Shown piece after piece: positions 44,105 through 53,858 of a stretch of 64,000 bases of DNA; position 1 is the stretch's first letter; the number at the start of each line of letters is the position of its first letter. This DNA is from Desulfuribacillus stibiiarsenatis (GTDB lineage Bacteria > Bacillota > Bacilli > Desulfuribacillales > Desulfuribacillaceae), in assembly GCF_001742305.1 (NCBI RefSeq), contig NZ_MJAT01000012.1:1-64000 (forward strand), in the 5' to 3' direction. Below the pieces are notes generated by a model that was given only the letters and a program-made list of their open reading frames with translations, was not told the origin of the DNA and ran no database searches. Both the position numbers and the translations under genes were made by a program.

Positions 44105-46114
44105 TTGAACCGCAAGCTACGACTGTTAAGCATAACTTTATATATTCTAGCACTACCTCTCATTTCCTATTTTTTTCAGGATTATATTGTAATCGAGATT
44201 ATGTCCTTGTTATTGTTGATTGGCATTGGTCATCACTTCTGGGGATATTTAGGCGCTGTCTTTACATCTTCCGTATGTGTAGGTCTTGCAACCATTGACT
44301 ATTTTATTTATGGTCAGGGTAGTTATTTAATGTATGTTTTTATTGCAATTAACATGTTCGCAAACGCAATATTTGGGATGAAAATATTATTGAACGATGT
44401 TATTTTGAATAACGATGATAGCTATAGCGAGACCCTGCAAGAGTTAAGTGATAGTAAGGAACAGTTTCGCATCCTTTCTCGTGCTACACAGGATGCTATC
44501 CTAATTGTTAATGATCGAGGGCAAATTACTTATTGGAACGAAGCAGCCCACATAATTTTTGGCTATACATTTGAAGAAATCATTAATAAGCCATGGTATC
44601 TTTTAATTAATCAACACGAATATTACGATGCTTTATTAGAAGGACTCAATAAGTTTCAAGAACAAGTGGATACAGGGTGTATTGAAGTATTAGAAATCAT
44701 AGCACTCAAGAAAGATGGGTTGGAAATACCTGTAGAGATTACAGTATCGACAATCTTCATGAGGGAACGTTGGAACGCTGTTATTGTTGTACGTAATATA
44801 GCGGACCGTAAGAAAGACGAGGAAAAGATTCACCGACTAGCGTACTATGATAGTTTAACGTCACTTCCTAACAAAGTTCGTTTTCAGGAAGCAGTCGATG
44901 AATTGATAGTTTCTCAAAAGAGTCTCTCCACTGATTTTGCCGTTTTTATGTTAGACTTAAATCAGTTTAAAACGGTGAATGATTCTTTAGGTCACAGGAT
45001 TGGCGATATGTTGCTAATAGAAGTCGCTAAGCGATTAAGATTTTGTTTTCCTGAAGTGGAGAACATCTATCGCTTTGGTGGAGATGAATTCGCTATAGTG
45101 ATTGATAATTATTACAGTGATACCGCTTTAGAGAACCTAGCTCTTACCATCATAAAACAATTTGAAAAGCCATATGAAGTAGAGGGTATGAATATTTTCT
45201 CTTCTGTGAGTATTGGCATTAGCTGCTTCCCTAAAGATGGAACGGATATGATTACATTATTGCGCTGTGCCGATACTGCAATGTACAAAGCAAAAACTGG
45301 ATCGATTAGTAATTATGTATTCTTCTCAAGTGAAATGCATGCACAAGAAATGGAGAAGCTTGCAATTATTAACGATTTGCAGCAAGCGCTAGAGAGAAAC
45401 GAATTTGAACTGTACTATCAGCCACAATTCTCGCTGAATAAGCAAGAAGTCTATGGTTTTGAGGCATTAATACGTTGGAACCATCAAGAAAAAGGCATCA
45501 TTCCACCATTAAAATTCATTCCGATTGCAGAAGAAACTGGGATTATTATAGAAATCGGTAAGTGGGTACTTCGTACTGCTTGTCTACAGCAAGTCGCTTG
45601 GTATCAACAGCATGCGAAAGCAATGTGTGTCGCTGTGAATATTTCTATGAAAGAGTTCCAAAATACTAGCTTTATAGGCTCTGTTTCCAATATAATAAAA
45701 GAAACGGGTATCGATTCTAAATATTTAGAACTCGAAATTACAGAAAGCATTGCTATGTGTGATGTGAAGTTTGTTATTCAGACACTGATTCAATTAAAAG
45801 AGTTGGGAGTATCTATATCCATTGATGATTTCGGTACGGGATATTCCTCTTTACATGTGCTAAAGACTTTACCGATTGATCAACTGAAGATTGATCGATC
45901 GTTCATTCAAGATATTCAAAGTAACCATCAGGATAAAGCAATCGTAGAGACCTTTATTACGCTAGCTAAAAAATTACAGTTATCTTTAGTAGCAGAAGGT
46001 GTTGAATTAGACGATCAGAGGAAGTTTCTGGAGGAATTACATTGTGATATTATACAAGGGTATTTAATTAGTCCTCCGTTAAAAGCACAAGACACGTTAA
46101 GGTATCTCCAATAA
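44105..46114 (+). CDS. Membrane PAS-GGDEF-EAL protein
   Basis: A 669-residue protein, TTG start after AAAGGGG. The first 100 residues contain about four membrane helices; a PAS/PAC domain lies at 120-240; the GGDEF domain has 'YRFGGDEFAIVID' (intact, no I-site seen) and the EAL domain 'YGFEALIRWNH', 'LEITESIAM' and 'SIDDFGTGYSS'. Both catalytic motifs are complete, so it can in principle make and break c-di-GMP. The second GGDEF-EAL gene follows after 36 bases. Confidence 0.95.
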   Translation: MNRKLRLLSITLYILALPLISYFFQDYIVIEIMSLLLLIGIGHHFWGYLGAVFTSSVCVGLATIDYFIYGQGSYLMYVFIAINMFANAIFGMKILLNDVILNNDDSYSETLQELSDSKEQFRILSRATQDAILIVNDRGQITYWNEAAHIIFGYTFEEIINKPWYLLINQHEYYDALLEGLNKFQEQVDTGCIEVLEIIALKKDGLEIPVEITVSTIFMRERWNAVIVVRNIADRKKDEEKIHRLAYYDSLTSLPNKVRFQEAVDELIVSQKSLSTDFAVFMLDLNQFKTVNDSLGHRIGDMLLIEVAKRLRFCFPEVENIYRFGGDEFAIVIDNYYSDTALENLALTIIKQFEKPYEVEGMNIFSSVSIGISCFPKDGTDMITLLRCADTAMYKAKTGSISNYVFFSSEMHAQEMEKLAIINDLQQALERNEFELYYQPQFSLNKQEVYGFEALIRWNHQEKGIIPPLKFIPIAEETGIIIEIGKWVLRTACLQQVAWYQQHAKAMCVAVNISMKEFQNTSFIGSVSNIIKETGIDSKYLELEITESIAMCDVKFVIQTLIQLKELGVSISIDDFGTGYSSLHVLKTLPIDQLKIDRSFIQDIQSNHQDKAIVETFITLAKKLQLSLVAEGVELDDQRKFLEELHCDIIQGYLISPPLKAQDTLRYLQ

Positions 46115-46150
46115 TGCAGACTATAAGACATCATATAACTGAGGTGTAAC

Positions 46151-48052
46151 ATGAAAAGTAGCTTCCTTTTTAAATGTGTGAAGCAGAACAATACCATAGA
46201 ATATTGTAGCTTGGATGAATCACTTCATCTTACAGAAGAACAGATTGTGCTTTTAGAGCAAAAAGTTCAGGATGCATTTAATGGGAAATGTATAGACTGC
46301 TCTATTTCCTTTGGGAAAAAAGATTGTATGCTTGTTTTGCGTCCCGTTATTAAAAACCATGAAATTGTTGAGGTGATTGGTCATCTCATAGATTTAAGCC
46401 ATTATCACACGTTTAAAAATACGATTCAATTATTACCTAATATTATATTTAAAGCTGAGAGAGATTCAGAGACGGGAGTAATTCGCAAGACATTTAATGA
46501 AGGTGCGATAGCGAAAGAGCTTGGTATTCTCACAGAACAAATTATAGGCAAGTCCGTAAATGATCTTTATCCAAAAGAATTAATTGACATTATGATTCCT
46601 GCGTTCAATCGAGCATTTGCAGGAGAAACAGTGGAGTTTTTGTCTGAATATCAAGGCAGGGTATTTAATAACCTTGTGAAACCGGTTGTCCCAGGTTCGG
46701 AGATAATTGGCTATGTTACTGAAATTACAGATCATAAATTAGCGGAACGAAATCTTAAGCATCTTATCCATCATGATCAGTTAACAGGCTTACCGAATCG
46801 AATTTTATTCCATGACCGATTGACACAAGCAATTATTCAGGCAAAACGTCGTAACACGAAACTCTTTTTACTCATGTTTGATTTAGATCGATTTAAACTC
46901 GTGAATGATAGTTTAGGCCACGCAGTTGGTGATAAATTATTGCAATCCGTTGCGAAGCGAATGGAGAAAAGCCTATGTAATGGAGAAACAATTGCACGTA
47001 TAAGTGGCGACGGGTTTGCCATGATATTGGAGAATGTATCCGATACTAACAATATCAGAACATTTGCAGATAATATTATCGAGAATCTATCGTGCCCGTA
47101 TTTAATTCAAGGAAACGAATTGTATATAAGCTCGAGTATAGGCATTAGTGTATTCCCTGATGACGGTAGTGATTATGATACATTAATTAAGAATGCAGAT
47201 ATCGCGTTACATCAAGCAAAAGATCGAGGAAGTAATACATATCAGTTCTACACATATGACATGTACTCGAAGAATGCAAAACGTTTAAAGCTTGAAAGTG
47301 ATTTGCGTAAGGCGATTGATTATCAACAGTTTGAAGTATATTATCAGCCGCAGATGGATGCAAAATCATGCCAAATGATAGGAATGGAAGCTCTGATTCG
47401 TTGGCATCATCCAGATATAGGTTTGATAACACCCGCAGAATTCATACCAGTGGCAGAAGAAACAGGGATGATTATAGCGATAGGCGAGTGGGTAATGAAA
47501 GAAGCATGCAAACAGACTAAGAAGTGGCATGATATGGGTTATAAACCAATTAAGATATCTGTGAATTTATCACCTAAACAGTTCCAACAGGAGAAATTAG
47601 TGGAAAGCGTCGCACAAATATTAGCATCTACAGGATTAGAAGCGAATTATCTCGTGTTAGAGATCACTGAAAGCATTAGTATGTATAACATTGAATTTGT
47701 AATCCGTACCCTGGAAGAATTAAATAAGTTAGGGATTCAAGTATCGATTGATGATTTTGGCACTGGATATTCCTCGTTGCTTTACTTGAAGAAGTTTCCG
47801 ATTCAATCTCTTAAAATTGACCGTTCTTTTATCAACGATATTACTAGGGATGCGGATGATGCAGCGATTGCCCTAGCAGTCATAGCTATGGCCCATAGCT
47901 TAGATTTGAAAGTGATTGCAGAAGGGGTAGAAACTGAGGAGCAATTACAATATCTTAAGCAGAATAGTTGTGATAACTTCCAAGGCTACTTGATGGGCAA
48001 ACCAGTACCTGCGAATCAATTCGAACAATTCTTCTTGAAAAAGTTCGAATAA
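46151..48052 (+). CDS. PAS-GGDEF-EAL protein with degenerate GGDEF motif
   Basis: A 633-residue soluble protein after ACTGAGGTGT. Residues 85-200 look PAS-like; the GGDEF domain has 'ARISGDGFAMILE', where GGDEF has become SGDGF, so cyclase activity is unlikely. The EAL domain is complete ('GMEALIRWHH', 'LEITESISM', 'SIDDFGTGYSS', 'VIAEGVETEEQL'). Expect phosphodiesterase activity with a GTP-sensing or structural GGDEF part. Sequence order strongly resembles the preceding gene, suggesting an old duplication without the membrane part. Confidence 0.93.
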   Translation: MKSSFLFKCVKQNNTIEYCSLDESLHLTEEQIVLLEQKVQDAFNGKCIDCSISFGKKDCMLVLRPVIKNHEIVEVIGHLIDLSHYHTFKNTIQLLPNIIFKAERDSETGVIRKTFNEGAIAKELGILTEQIIGKSVNDLYPKELIDIMIPAFNRAFAGETVEFLSEYQGRVFNNLVKPVVPGSEIIGYVTEITDHKLAERNLKHLIHHDQLTGLPNRILFHDRLTQAIIQAKRRNTKLFLLMFDLDRFKLVNDSLGHAVGDKLLQSVAKRMEKSLCNGETIARISGDGFAMILENVSDTNNIRTFADNIIENLSCPYLIQGNELYISSSIGISVFPDDGSDYDTLIKNADIALHQAKDRGSNTYQFYTYDMYSKNAKRLKLESDLRKAIDYQQFEVYYQPQMDAKSCQMIGMEALIRWHHPDIGLITPAEFIPVAEETGMIIAIGEWVMKEACKQTKKWHDMGYKPIKISVNLSPKQFQQEKLVESVAQILASTGLEANYLVLEITESISMYNIEFVIRTLEELNKLGIQVSIDDFGTGYSSLLYLKKFPIQSLKIDRSFINDITRDADDAAIALAVIAMAHSLDLKVIAEGVETEEQLQYLKQNSCDNFQGYLMGKPVPANQFEQFFLKKFE

Positions 48053-48131
48053 TTGTAAAAAATTATTGTTAAAAAATTGTCATCTGTAAAGTAAAATATA
48101 ATTATATACAATAGGAGGTAATGTACAAAAG

Positions 48132-49010
48132 ATGAAAAGAATAGGATTATTTCTATTAGTAAACATGCTTGTATTATTAACGATTGTCATTGTGACGACA
48201 CTTTTAGGTGTGGGTCAATATATTGAACCAACGGGAATCAATTATACTAGCTTATTAGCATTTAGTATGGTAGTAGGTTTCTCAGGCGCATTTATATCTT
48301 TAGCAATATCTCGTTGGATGGCTAAAATGATGATGAATGTGCGTGTGCTTGATCCACGTGCTAACCTTTCACCTAGAGAAAGAGATCTAGTGGAGAAAGT
48401 TCATACGTTTGCTAGAAACGCTGGTATAACAGATATGCCAGAAGTAGGGATCTATAATTCACCGGAAGTCAATGCATTTGCAACAGGTCCGTCTAAAAAT
48501 CGATCATTAGTAGCAGTATCATCAGGCTTATTACAACGCATGGATGACGATGCCATTGAAGGTGTATTAGCCCATGAAGTTGCCCACGTAGCAAATGGTG
48601 ATATGGTAACCATGACGCTTGTTCAGGGTGTCATCAATACGTTTGTAGTGTTCTTATCTCGTGTTGCCGCTTTTGCTGCGTCGAGATTTGTTCGCGAAGA
48701 TATGGCGCATATAGTACATTTTGTACTTATCATTGTTTTTCAAATTTTATTTGGAATCCTAGGAAGTATAGCTGTAATGGCATTCTCGAGATATAGAGAA
48801 TATCGTGCTGATTTTGGTGGAGCTGATTTAGCAGGTAAAGAGAAGATGATTCGAGCGCTTCAACAAATCAAGCAAAGCGTGCATATGGTGTCTCAGGATC
48901 AAGAGGCATACCAGTCCTTGAAGATTAACGGCGGGAAAAGTAAGCTGTTAGGATTATTCGCATCACACCCTGATTTAGATGATCGTATTCGCAGACTTCA
49001 AGAAAGATAG
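48132..49010 (+). CDS. htpX: Membrane zinc metalloprotease HtpX
   Basis: A 292-residue protein, ATAGGAGG upstream. Membrane helices at about 4-24, 34-56, and a pair near 155-220; the catalytic '[13 protein letters not shown]' (HExxH) and the distal Glu in '[13 protein letters not shown]'. HtpX degrades damaged membrane proteins. Length and order are normal. A strong terminator follows. Confidence 0.96.
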   Translation: MKRIGLFLLVNMLVLLTIVIVTTLLGVGQYIEPTGINYTSLLAFSMVVGFSGAFISLAISRWMAKMMMNVRVLDPRANLSPRERDLVEKVHTFARNAGITDMPEVGIYNSPEVNAFATGPSKNRSLVAVSSGLLQRMDDDAIEGVLAHEVAHVANGDMVTMTLVQGVINTFVVFLSRVAAFAASRFVREDMAHIVHFVLIIVFQILFGILGSIAVMAFSRYREYRADFGGADLAGKEKMIRALQQIKQSVHMVSQDQEAYQSLKINGGKSKLLGLFASHPDLDDRIRRLQER

Positions 49011-49061
49011 TCGCGTAGCAATAGCGAAACGCTAATAATGCAATAACAAAACAATAAGGGT

Positions 49062-49101
49062 AACGATAAGCAATTGAAACATTTGCTTATCGTTATTTTT
49101 T
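49062..49101 (+). terminator. Rho-independent terminator after htpX
   Basis: AACGATAAGCAA (49062-49073) and TTGCTTATCGTT (49083-49094), 12-bp perfect stem, then A and T7. Confidence 0.95.
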
Positions 49102-49223
49102 TAGGAAAAAAATGAGAAATAGCAGGTATTGTGGAAAATGTTGTAGAAATATAGTGGATGTAGAAGTATATGTAAACTCAAGGGATTTTGTGGTTTTGTA
49201 ATATGTAGCTGGGAGGTATGCGC

Positions 49224-50354
49224 ATGTCATTCCTAAGCGTATTGAAAAATAGTTACAAAGAGCAAAAAAACGCGTCAGCACCTGTAGATTATTTTGTTGA
49301 TGAGATCATTCGAGATGCGTGTAATCTTAAAGCTAGTGATATACATTTTGAACCTAGTAAGAGTAAATATCGAATTCGTATACGCATTGACGGTAAACTT
49401 CAAGAGCGCATTAACGGGTATATGAATCAGTATCAACATATGATCAATCGCATTAAGTTTCTCGCGAATATGAATATAGCAGAGAAAATTACCCCACAAG
49501 ATGGGGCTCTGCGTTGGAATAACCCAGAAGTTGATATGAGAATATCAACAATGCCTACGCCCTTTGGGGAAAAATGTGTGGTTCGAATCTTAATAAGCCA
49601 GCAGCTTAGTGCTAACTTTCAAAGCCTAGGGATGTCACCATTGCAGCAACAGCATATATCAACTTTACTTCGTAAAAACAGCGGTTTAATTGTTGTAACG
49701 GGTCCTACTGGATCGGGGAAATCAACGACTCTCTATACGTCTCTTCACTACTTAAACCATCCACAGCACAACATCATAACGGTTGAAGATCCAATTGAAT
49801 ACATGATTGACGGTATAAATCAAATGCAAATCCACGAACAAAGAGGCATTACTTTTTCTCAAGCGCTTCGATCGATTCTTAGACAAGATCCTGATGTAAT
49901 CATGATTGGAGAAATTCGCGACCATGAAACCGCAGACATTGCGATTCGCGCATCACTGACAGGGCATCAAATTCTCTCTACACTCCATACGAACGACAGT
50001 GTAAGTGCACTCTATCGCTTAATGGATATGAACATTGAGCCTTACTTACTAGTACAAGGAATTAGTGCAATCCTATCACAAAGACTTGTAAGAAAAGTTT
50101 GCTCCCATTGTTTTGGCAAAGGATGCGATTTGTGCTATTGCACTGGCTATAGTGGGAGAACAGGTATCTTTGAAATTCTTACAATGGATGAGACAATTAC
50201 AGAATGTGTCTTGGAACGTAAATCAGCGTCAGTTTTACGTGAATATTTACAGGAGAAGAAGTGGTCGTCGATGCTGAAACAAGCAGAACAACTAAAAGAG
50301 AAGGGTGTTATTGATGCAACTGAATATCAAGAACTATATTTCTCTATTATTTAA
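49224..50354 (+). CDS. comGA: ComGA/GspE-type assembly ATPase
   Basis: A 376-residue protein; ATG at 49224 lies 7 bases after GGGAGG, the ATG at 49218 only 1 base. 'KASDIHFEPSKSKYRIRIRI' begins the family; Walker A is 'GPTGSGKSTTLY', the Asp box 'TVEDPIEYMI', Walker B 'RQDPDVIMIGEIRD', and the His box 'ATLHTND'-like. A C-terminal 'CSHCFGKGCDLC' zinc motif is present. It powers the competence/type II pseudopilus. The next gene overlaps it by 41 bases. Confidence 0.95.
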   Translation: MSFLSVLKNSYKEQKNASAPVDYFVDEIIRDACNLKASDIHFEPSKSKYRIRIRIDGKLQERINGYMNQYQHMINRIKFLANMNIAEKITPQDGALRWNNPEVDMRISTMPTPFGEKCVVRILISQQLSANFQSLGMSPLQQQHISTLLRKNSGLIVVTGPTGSGKSTTLYTSLHYLNHPQHNIITVEDPIEYMIDGINQMQIHEQRGITFSQALRSILRQDPDVIMIGEIRDHETADIAIRASLTGHQILSTLHTNDSVSALYRLMDMNIEPYLLVQGISAILSQRLVRKVCSHCFGKGCDLCYCTGYSGRTGIFEILTMDETITECVLERKSASVLREYLQEKKWSSMLKQAEQLKEKGVIDATEYQELYFSII

Positions 50355-51417
50355 TCATAAAGTGGATCGGACCAAATTTGCGAAACAACGCAGCAAGAGG
50401 TATTCATACCAGCAATTATCTTTGATCACTAAGCAAATGGCAGACTTACTGGCCTCAGGAGTAGATTACAACATTGCGTTTTTCACATTAAGTAAACAAT
50501 CTGCTGGAGGAGCAATATTTCGCAATGATCGTTGGAGAATTCTATTAGAAGAAGGGAAAGACGTGTCGGCGGTATTCCGATATTATAACTTTCCTGAATT
50601 ATGCGTACATACTATAGAAGCTGGAGAACAATCTGGTCGGTTGATTGAGAGTTTCCGATTACTTAGTGAATATTATGAGAACCTTGCAGAATTGCATGCC
50701 AAAGTGGTACAAGCAATTATTTATCCATGCATGATACTGATCACGATATCATTTAGTCTTTATTTCATGATTCATTATGTATTACCGAATTTTCAGCGTC
50801 TATATATAGGTATGGGTATTCCGATACCGGAAAGTACTGCTTTGATTTTCAAAATCCATGCTTTTCTCCTCCAATATCAAACTTTAATGATGATAGTAGC
50901 TGCGATAATATTGGCAATTATTATGGTTATGCTTCGCTCAAAATTTTTGCGTAGCTACATAGCATGGTTTTCATTTTACCTACCGGGGTTACGCCATATC
51001 ATGCGACAAGTATATACCCATCATTTAATCATGCAGTTATCACTGCTAATTCGCGGGGGTTTGTCCGTTCAACAATCATTTGAATATATTGATCGACTTT
51101 TTTATGGGCCGATTGCAATAGATATGAAGGAGATTAAAGTTAAGGTTTTAAAAGGGGAAACATTAAGTACTATATTTCGTGATATTCCATATTTTGATTT
51201 TAACCTTATTAGCTTTCTTGAAATGGGAGAGACAACGGGATCTTTACATACGAGTTTTACAGGTGCAGAAATCTACTATAGTCAAAAAATGAAACAGTCT
51301 ACCCAATTGGCGATTAAGCTGATTGAACCAACTGTAATTTTTTTAATTGGAATTTCTGTTGCTTGTATGATTTTAGCGCTATTACTTCCTGTATTTGATC
51401 TACTAGAGACGATTTAG
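50314..51417 (+). CDS. comGB: ComGB/GspF-type membrane platform protein
   Basis: A 367-residue protein; ATG at 50314 follows GAGAAGGG by 8 bases. Two GspF repeats are visible, each a soluble helical bundle followed by membrane helices ('QMADLLASGVDYNIAFFTL' and 'QLSLLIRGGLSVQQSFEYI'), with three hydrophobic segments near 155, 195 and 340. It anchors the pilus machinery in the membrane. Translationally overlapping with comGA. Confidence 0.93.
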   Translation: MQLNIKNYISLLFNHKVDRTKFAKQRSKRYSYQQLSLITKQMADLLASGVDYNIAFFTLSKQSAGGAIFRNDRWRILLEEGKDVSAVFRYYNFPELCVHTIEAGEQSGRLIESFRLLSEYYENLAELHAKVVQAIIYPCMILITISFSLYFMIHYVLPNFQRLYIGMGIPIPESTALIFKIHAFLLQYQTLMMIVAAIILAIIMVMLRSKFLRSYIAWFSFYLPGLRHIMRQVYTHHLIMQLSLLIRGGLSVQQSFEYIDRLFYGPIAIDMKEIKVKVLKGETLSTIFRDIPYFDFNLISFLEMGETTGSLHTSFTGAEIYYSQKMKQSTQLAIKLIEPTVIFLIGISVACMILALLLPVFDLLETI

Positions 51418-51451
51418 CCTGAGTATTATTTAGAAAGGTGATGAATGGCGG

Positions 51452-51931
51452 ATGCGAATACATATTGGAAATCGGCACGGATTTACATTGATTGAACTTA
51501 TGATTTCTTTAGCTATTATTATCATGGTAACAGCAATAGCGATTCCAAATTTTCAGAAGGCAGGAGAAAAAGCACAAATCTCTGCATGTAGTGGTAACCA
51601 GAAGGTAATTCTGGCCCAAGTAGACAACTATTACTTATCTGAGAAGTCTTTCCCTGTTACTACAATTGCAGGGTTAGGTCAGTTTTACCCTGGGTTTGAT
51701 ATGAATCAACGGATTACGGAATCAAGTACTGATTATTATCATAAGGCTTATCACGATTTACAAACGGAACAAAGTATGTGGCATCCCATAGATATGCAAG
51801 AAATGAAAGATAAAGGGTATCTTAAGGAAATTGTTACATGCCCAAAAGACGGAATCTATTTGATAAAAATAGAAAGCGGGCAAATCAGTCAAATCATGTG
51901 TTCTGTACATGGCGATCTCAATGGAAATTAG
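51452..51931 (+). CDS. comGC: Major pseudopilin (ComGC-like)
   Basis: A 159-residue protein, GAAAGGTGATG upstream. The class III signal 'RHGFTLIELMISLAIIIMVT' has the prepilin-peptidase site (G|F) and Glu5, followed by a long hydrophobic helix. It is longer than the usual ~100 residues of ComGC, and closer to GspG/type IV pilins in size. The C-terminal domain contains two Cys that may form a disulfide. Confidence 0.88.
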   Translation: MRIHIGNRHGFTLIELMISLAIIIMVTAIAIPNFQKAGEKAQISACSGNQKVILAQVDNYYLSEKSFPVTTIAGLGQFYPGFDMNQRITESSTDYYHKAYHDLQTEQSMWHPIDMQEMKDKGYLKEIVTCPKDGIYLIKIESGQISQIMCSVHGDLNGN

Positions 51932-51941
51932 GTAGGGCTAT

Positions 51942-52385
51942 ATGAAGACGGCGCTTAATAAGAAAGGTTTTACGCTATTAGAAACTTTATTGGTGGTCAC
52001 AATTCTATGCTCGCTTATGATACCTGTATATCCGCTTGTAATGAAACAATATCATTACTATCAATTAGAGAATGAAGCTGAGACATTGGCTAAGTTTTTG
52101 GAAAAAATGAGGCAACAAGCAATATTAGAACAACAGCCGATGATGATTCGGTTTTCTACGACTGAACCGTATAGCTACGGGTTGAGGAGCGGAGTGCAAA
52201 TTGTGAATCGTCATTATCTTTCGCAGGGACTTGAAATGACAACAAGTATTTCTGGTAATCAGTTCTACTTTAACTTCGTGGGCGAACCTAGAGATGTAGG
52301 TGGCACCATATCTCTGGTGCAAGCAAATGGAGAAATGAAACAAATTATTATCCATCCTTTTTCGGGGATCATTGAGGTGCGGTAG
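51942..52385 (+). CDS. comGD: Pseudopilin (ComGD-like)
   Basis: A 147-residue protein 10 bases after the major pilin. 'KKGFTLLETLLVVTILCSLM' is a pilin signal with Glu5. The C-terminal part is a beta-rich head ('VQIVNRHYLSQGLEMTTSIS'). The ribosome-binding site is weak (GGTAGGGC). Named by operon position. Confidence 0.8.
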   Translation: MKTALNKKGFTLLETLLVVTILCSLMIPVYPLVMKQYHYYQLENEAETLAKFLEKMRQQAILEQQPMMIRFSTTEPYSYGLRSGVQIVNRHYLSQGLEMTTSISGNQFYFNFVGEPRDVGGTISLVQANGEMKQIIIHPFSGIIEVR

Positions 52386-52413
52386 ATGAGGTACGATAGA
52401 CGAGGTGTAACAG

Positions 52414-52782
52414 ATGAGTTGCGATAAGTCGTCCAATCAAGGCATGGTGTTGGTAGATGTCTTGCTATCGATTCAAATCTTTCTAGTTTTAATTCTATTT
52501 ATGGTCACAACAATTACATTTCATCGTGAAGCAATGAACGCACAAGACAACCAACAAACAGCGCTTTACATTCTGCAATCGGAATTGGAACAATATATTG
52601 CTCGGCGCGAGCCACAGGACCAGTCATGGGTAATCGAAAGTGATAATTATCCTGTGTTTCATATTACTTTCAATACAGTTTCAGTGGAGCATTCGTTGTG
52701 GTTGATTACGGGCATCATTCAATGGGAGCAAAATAAGAAATCAAAGGAGATAACGTTAGCTACATATGCTTTTCAAAAATGA
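52414..52782 (+). CDS. Pseudopilin-like protein (ComGE-like)
   Basis: A 122-residue protein after CGAGGTG. The N-terminus has 'NQGMVLVDVLLSIQIFLVLI', a pilin-like hydrophobic helix where the usual Glu5 is replaced by Asp; this occurs in minor pilins. Placed where ComGE is found in the Bacillus operon. Identification rests on position and helix shape. Confidence 0.65.
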   Translation: MSCDKSSNQGMVLVDVLLSIQIFLVLILFMVTTITFHREAMNAQDNQQTALYILQSELEQYIARREPQDQSWVIESDNYPVFHITFNTVSVEHSLWLITGIIQWEQNKKSKEITLATYAFQK

Positions 52783-52882
52783 TTTTAGATAATTATGCGT
52801 AGCTTATAACGGGGGACTTATACACTGTGTGTTTCGCCAAAGATAGTTCGTCGCTATCTTACTTCAGAATGGTGGTGTCTCT

Positions 52883-53332
52883 ATCAGAACTAAAGGCTTT
52901 ACACTAATAGAAGTACTGATTGCTCTACAGCTAATCGCGATCGTGTTTAGCTTTTTTGTGATTGGCAATCGACTACTTGTTCAGGAATGGCATATGGGTA
53001 AAGAGGTTCAAAGACAATTAGCATCCGAGAGATTGTTTTTACAGTATCTCGGTCAAGACTTTGAAAGGGCATCTCATGCTATGAAGACTAGCAACTATTT
53101 ATATGTATATCTGAAGGATGGGACAAGCTATCGCTATCATTATAAACCAGTAGAGCAAAGATTAGATAAAGGCACCCGGAATGCAGGGGGCATAAGTTAT
53201 CTAGGAAGAATTACGGCTGGTGTGAATCTAACGAAATTTTCTTATGAAGTAGATTCATTTGGTGTGAGTATTCAATATTCATTGGGAAACGGTCCAGATA
53301 GAGAGATGTTTTTCCGTTTTAAAGCCCAATGA
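52883..53332 (+). CDS. Pseudopilin (ComGF-like), start codon not canonical
   Basis: The pilin signal 'RTKGFTLIEVLIALQLIAIV' is encoded from about 52886, and the frame continues to 53332 (about 150 residues). Within the open frame (back to the in-frame stop at 52844) there is no ATG, GTG or TTG before the signal; only ATC at 52883, a few bases after GGTGGTG. The first conventional start, GTG at 52943, would remove the signal helix. Either an ATC start is used or one base has been lost, since an ATG at 52869 would come into frame. The head domain looks intact. Confidence 0.6.
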   Translation: MRTKGFTLIEVLIALQLIAIVFSFFVIGNRLLVQEWHMGKEVQRQLASERLFLQYLGQDFERASHAMKTSNYLYVYLKDGTSYRYHYKPVEQRLDKGTRNAGGISYLGRITAGVNLTKFSYEVDSFGVSIQYSLGNGPDREMFFRFKAQ

Positions 53333-53405
53333 CATTGGCAATTTTGCGTTGCAAAATTTATTGAAGGAATTTTATTGAAGAAACTTTATTGAAGGATGAG
53401 TAGGA

Positions 53406-53840
53406 ATGTATATCAATAATAGACAAGGGAAAGTTCTACCGATTGTTCTTACATTTACGATTCTGCTTCAGACAGTCACTAGCTTTATGTTATCGCAAAT
53501 TACTATAAATCAGGAGCTCGTTGAGATTCATAAGGCACAGGTTTATGCAGATTATGCAGGTGAATCGGGGTTTCAAATGGCATTGTCGAAACTTTCAATG
53601 GACTCGCTTTTCACAGGCAATTATGTAGTGCCGTTTGACGCCACAATATGGAACAATGCGCTGATAAAAAATGTGAATATTCACTATCAGGTATTGCCTA
53701 TCGGAACAGAACATGTAAAAATAAATGTAACTGCTACTTTGACTTTTGAACATATAGAATTTCCTGTTCAAAGAAAAGTAGTGGCGCGTGTAAATAAGAC
53801 AAGCTTGGAAATATTACGAAGAGAAGCTTATGATTTTTAA
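53406..53840 (+). CDS. ComGG-like minor pilin
   Basis: A 144-residue protein, GGATGAGTAGG upstream. Short basic N-terminus, one hydrophobic helix ('VLPIVLTFTILLQTVTSFML') without a classic prepilin site, then 'YADYAGESGFQMALSKL', which recalls PilX/ComGG proteins. It is the last gene of the pilus operon. Function from position and shape. Confidence 0.65.
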   Translation: MYINNRQGKVLPIVLTFTILLQTVTSFMLSQITINQELVEIHKAQVYADYAGESGFQMALSKLSMDSLFTGNYVVPFDATIWNNALIKNVNIHYQVLPIGTEHVKINVTATLTFEHIEFPVQRKVVARVNKTSLEILRREAYDF

Positions 53841-53858
53841 TGGAGTGGGTGTGTTGGT

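Noticed and set aside
52943-53332. GTG at 52943 as the true start of the ComGF-like gene
   Set aside because: It would remove the GFTLIE prepilin signal that is clearly encoded just upstream.
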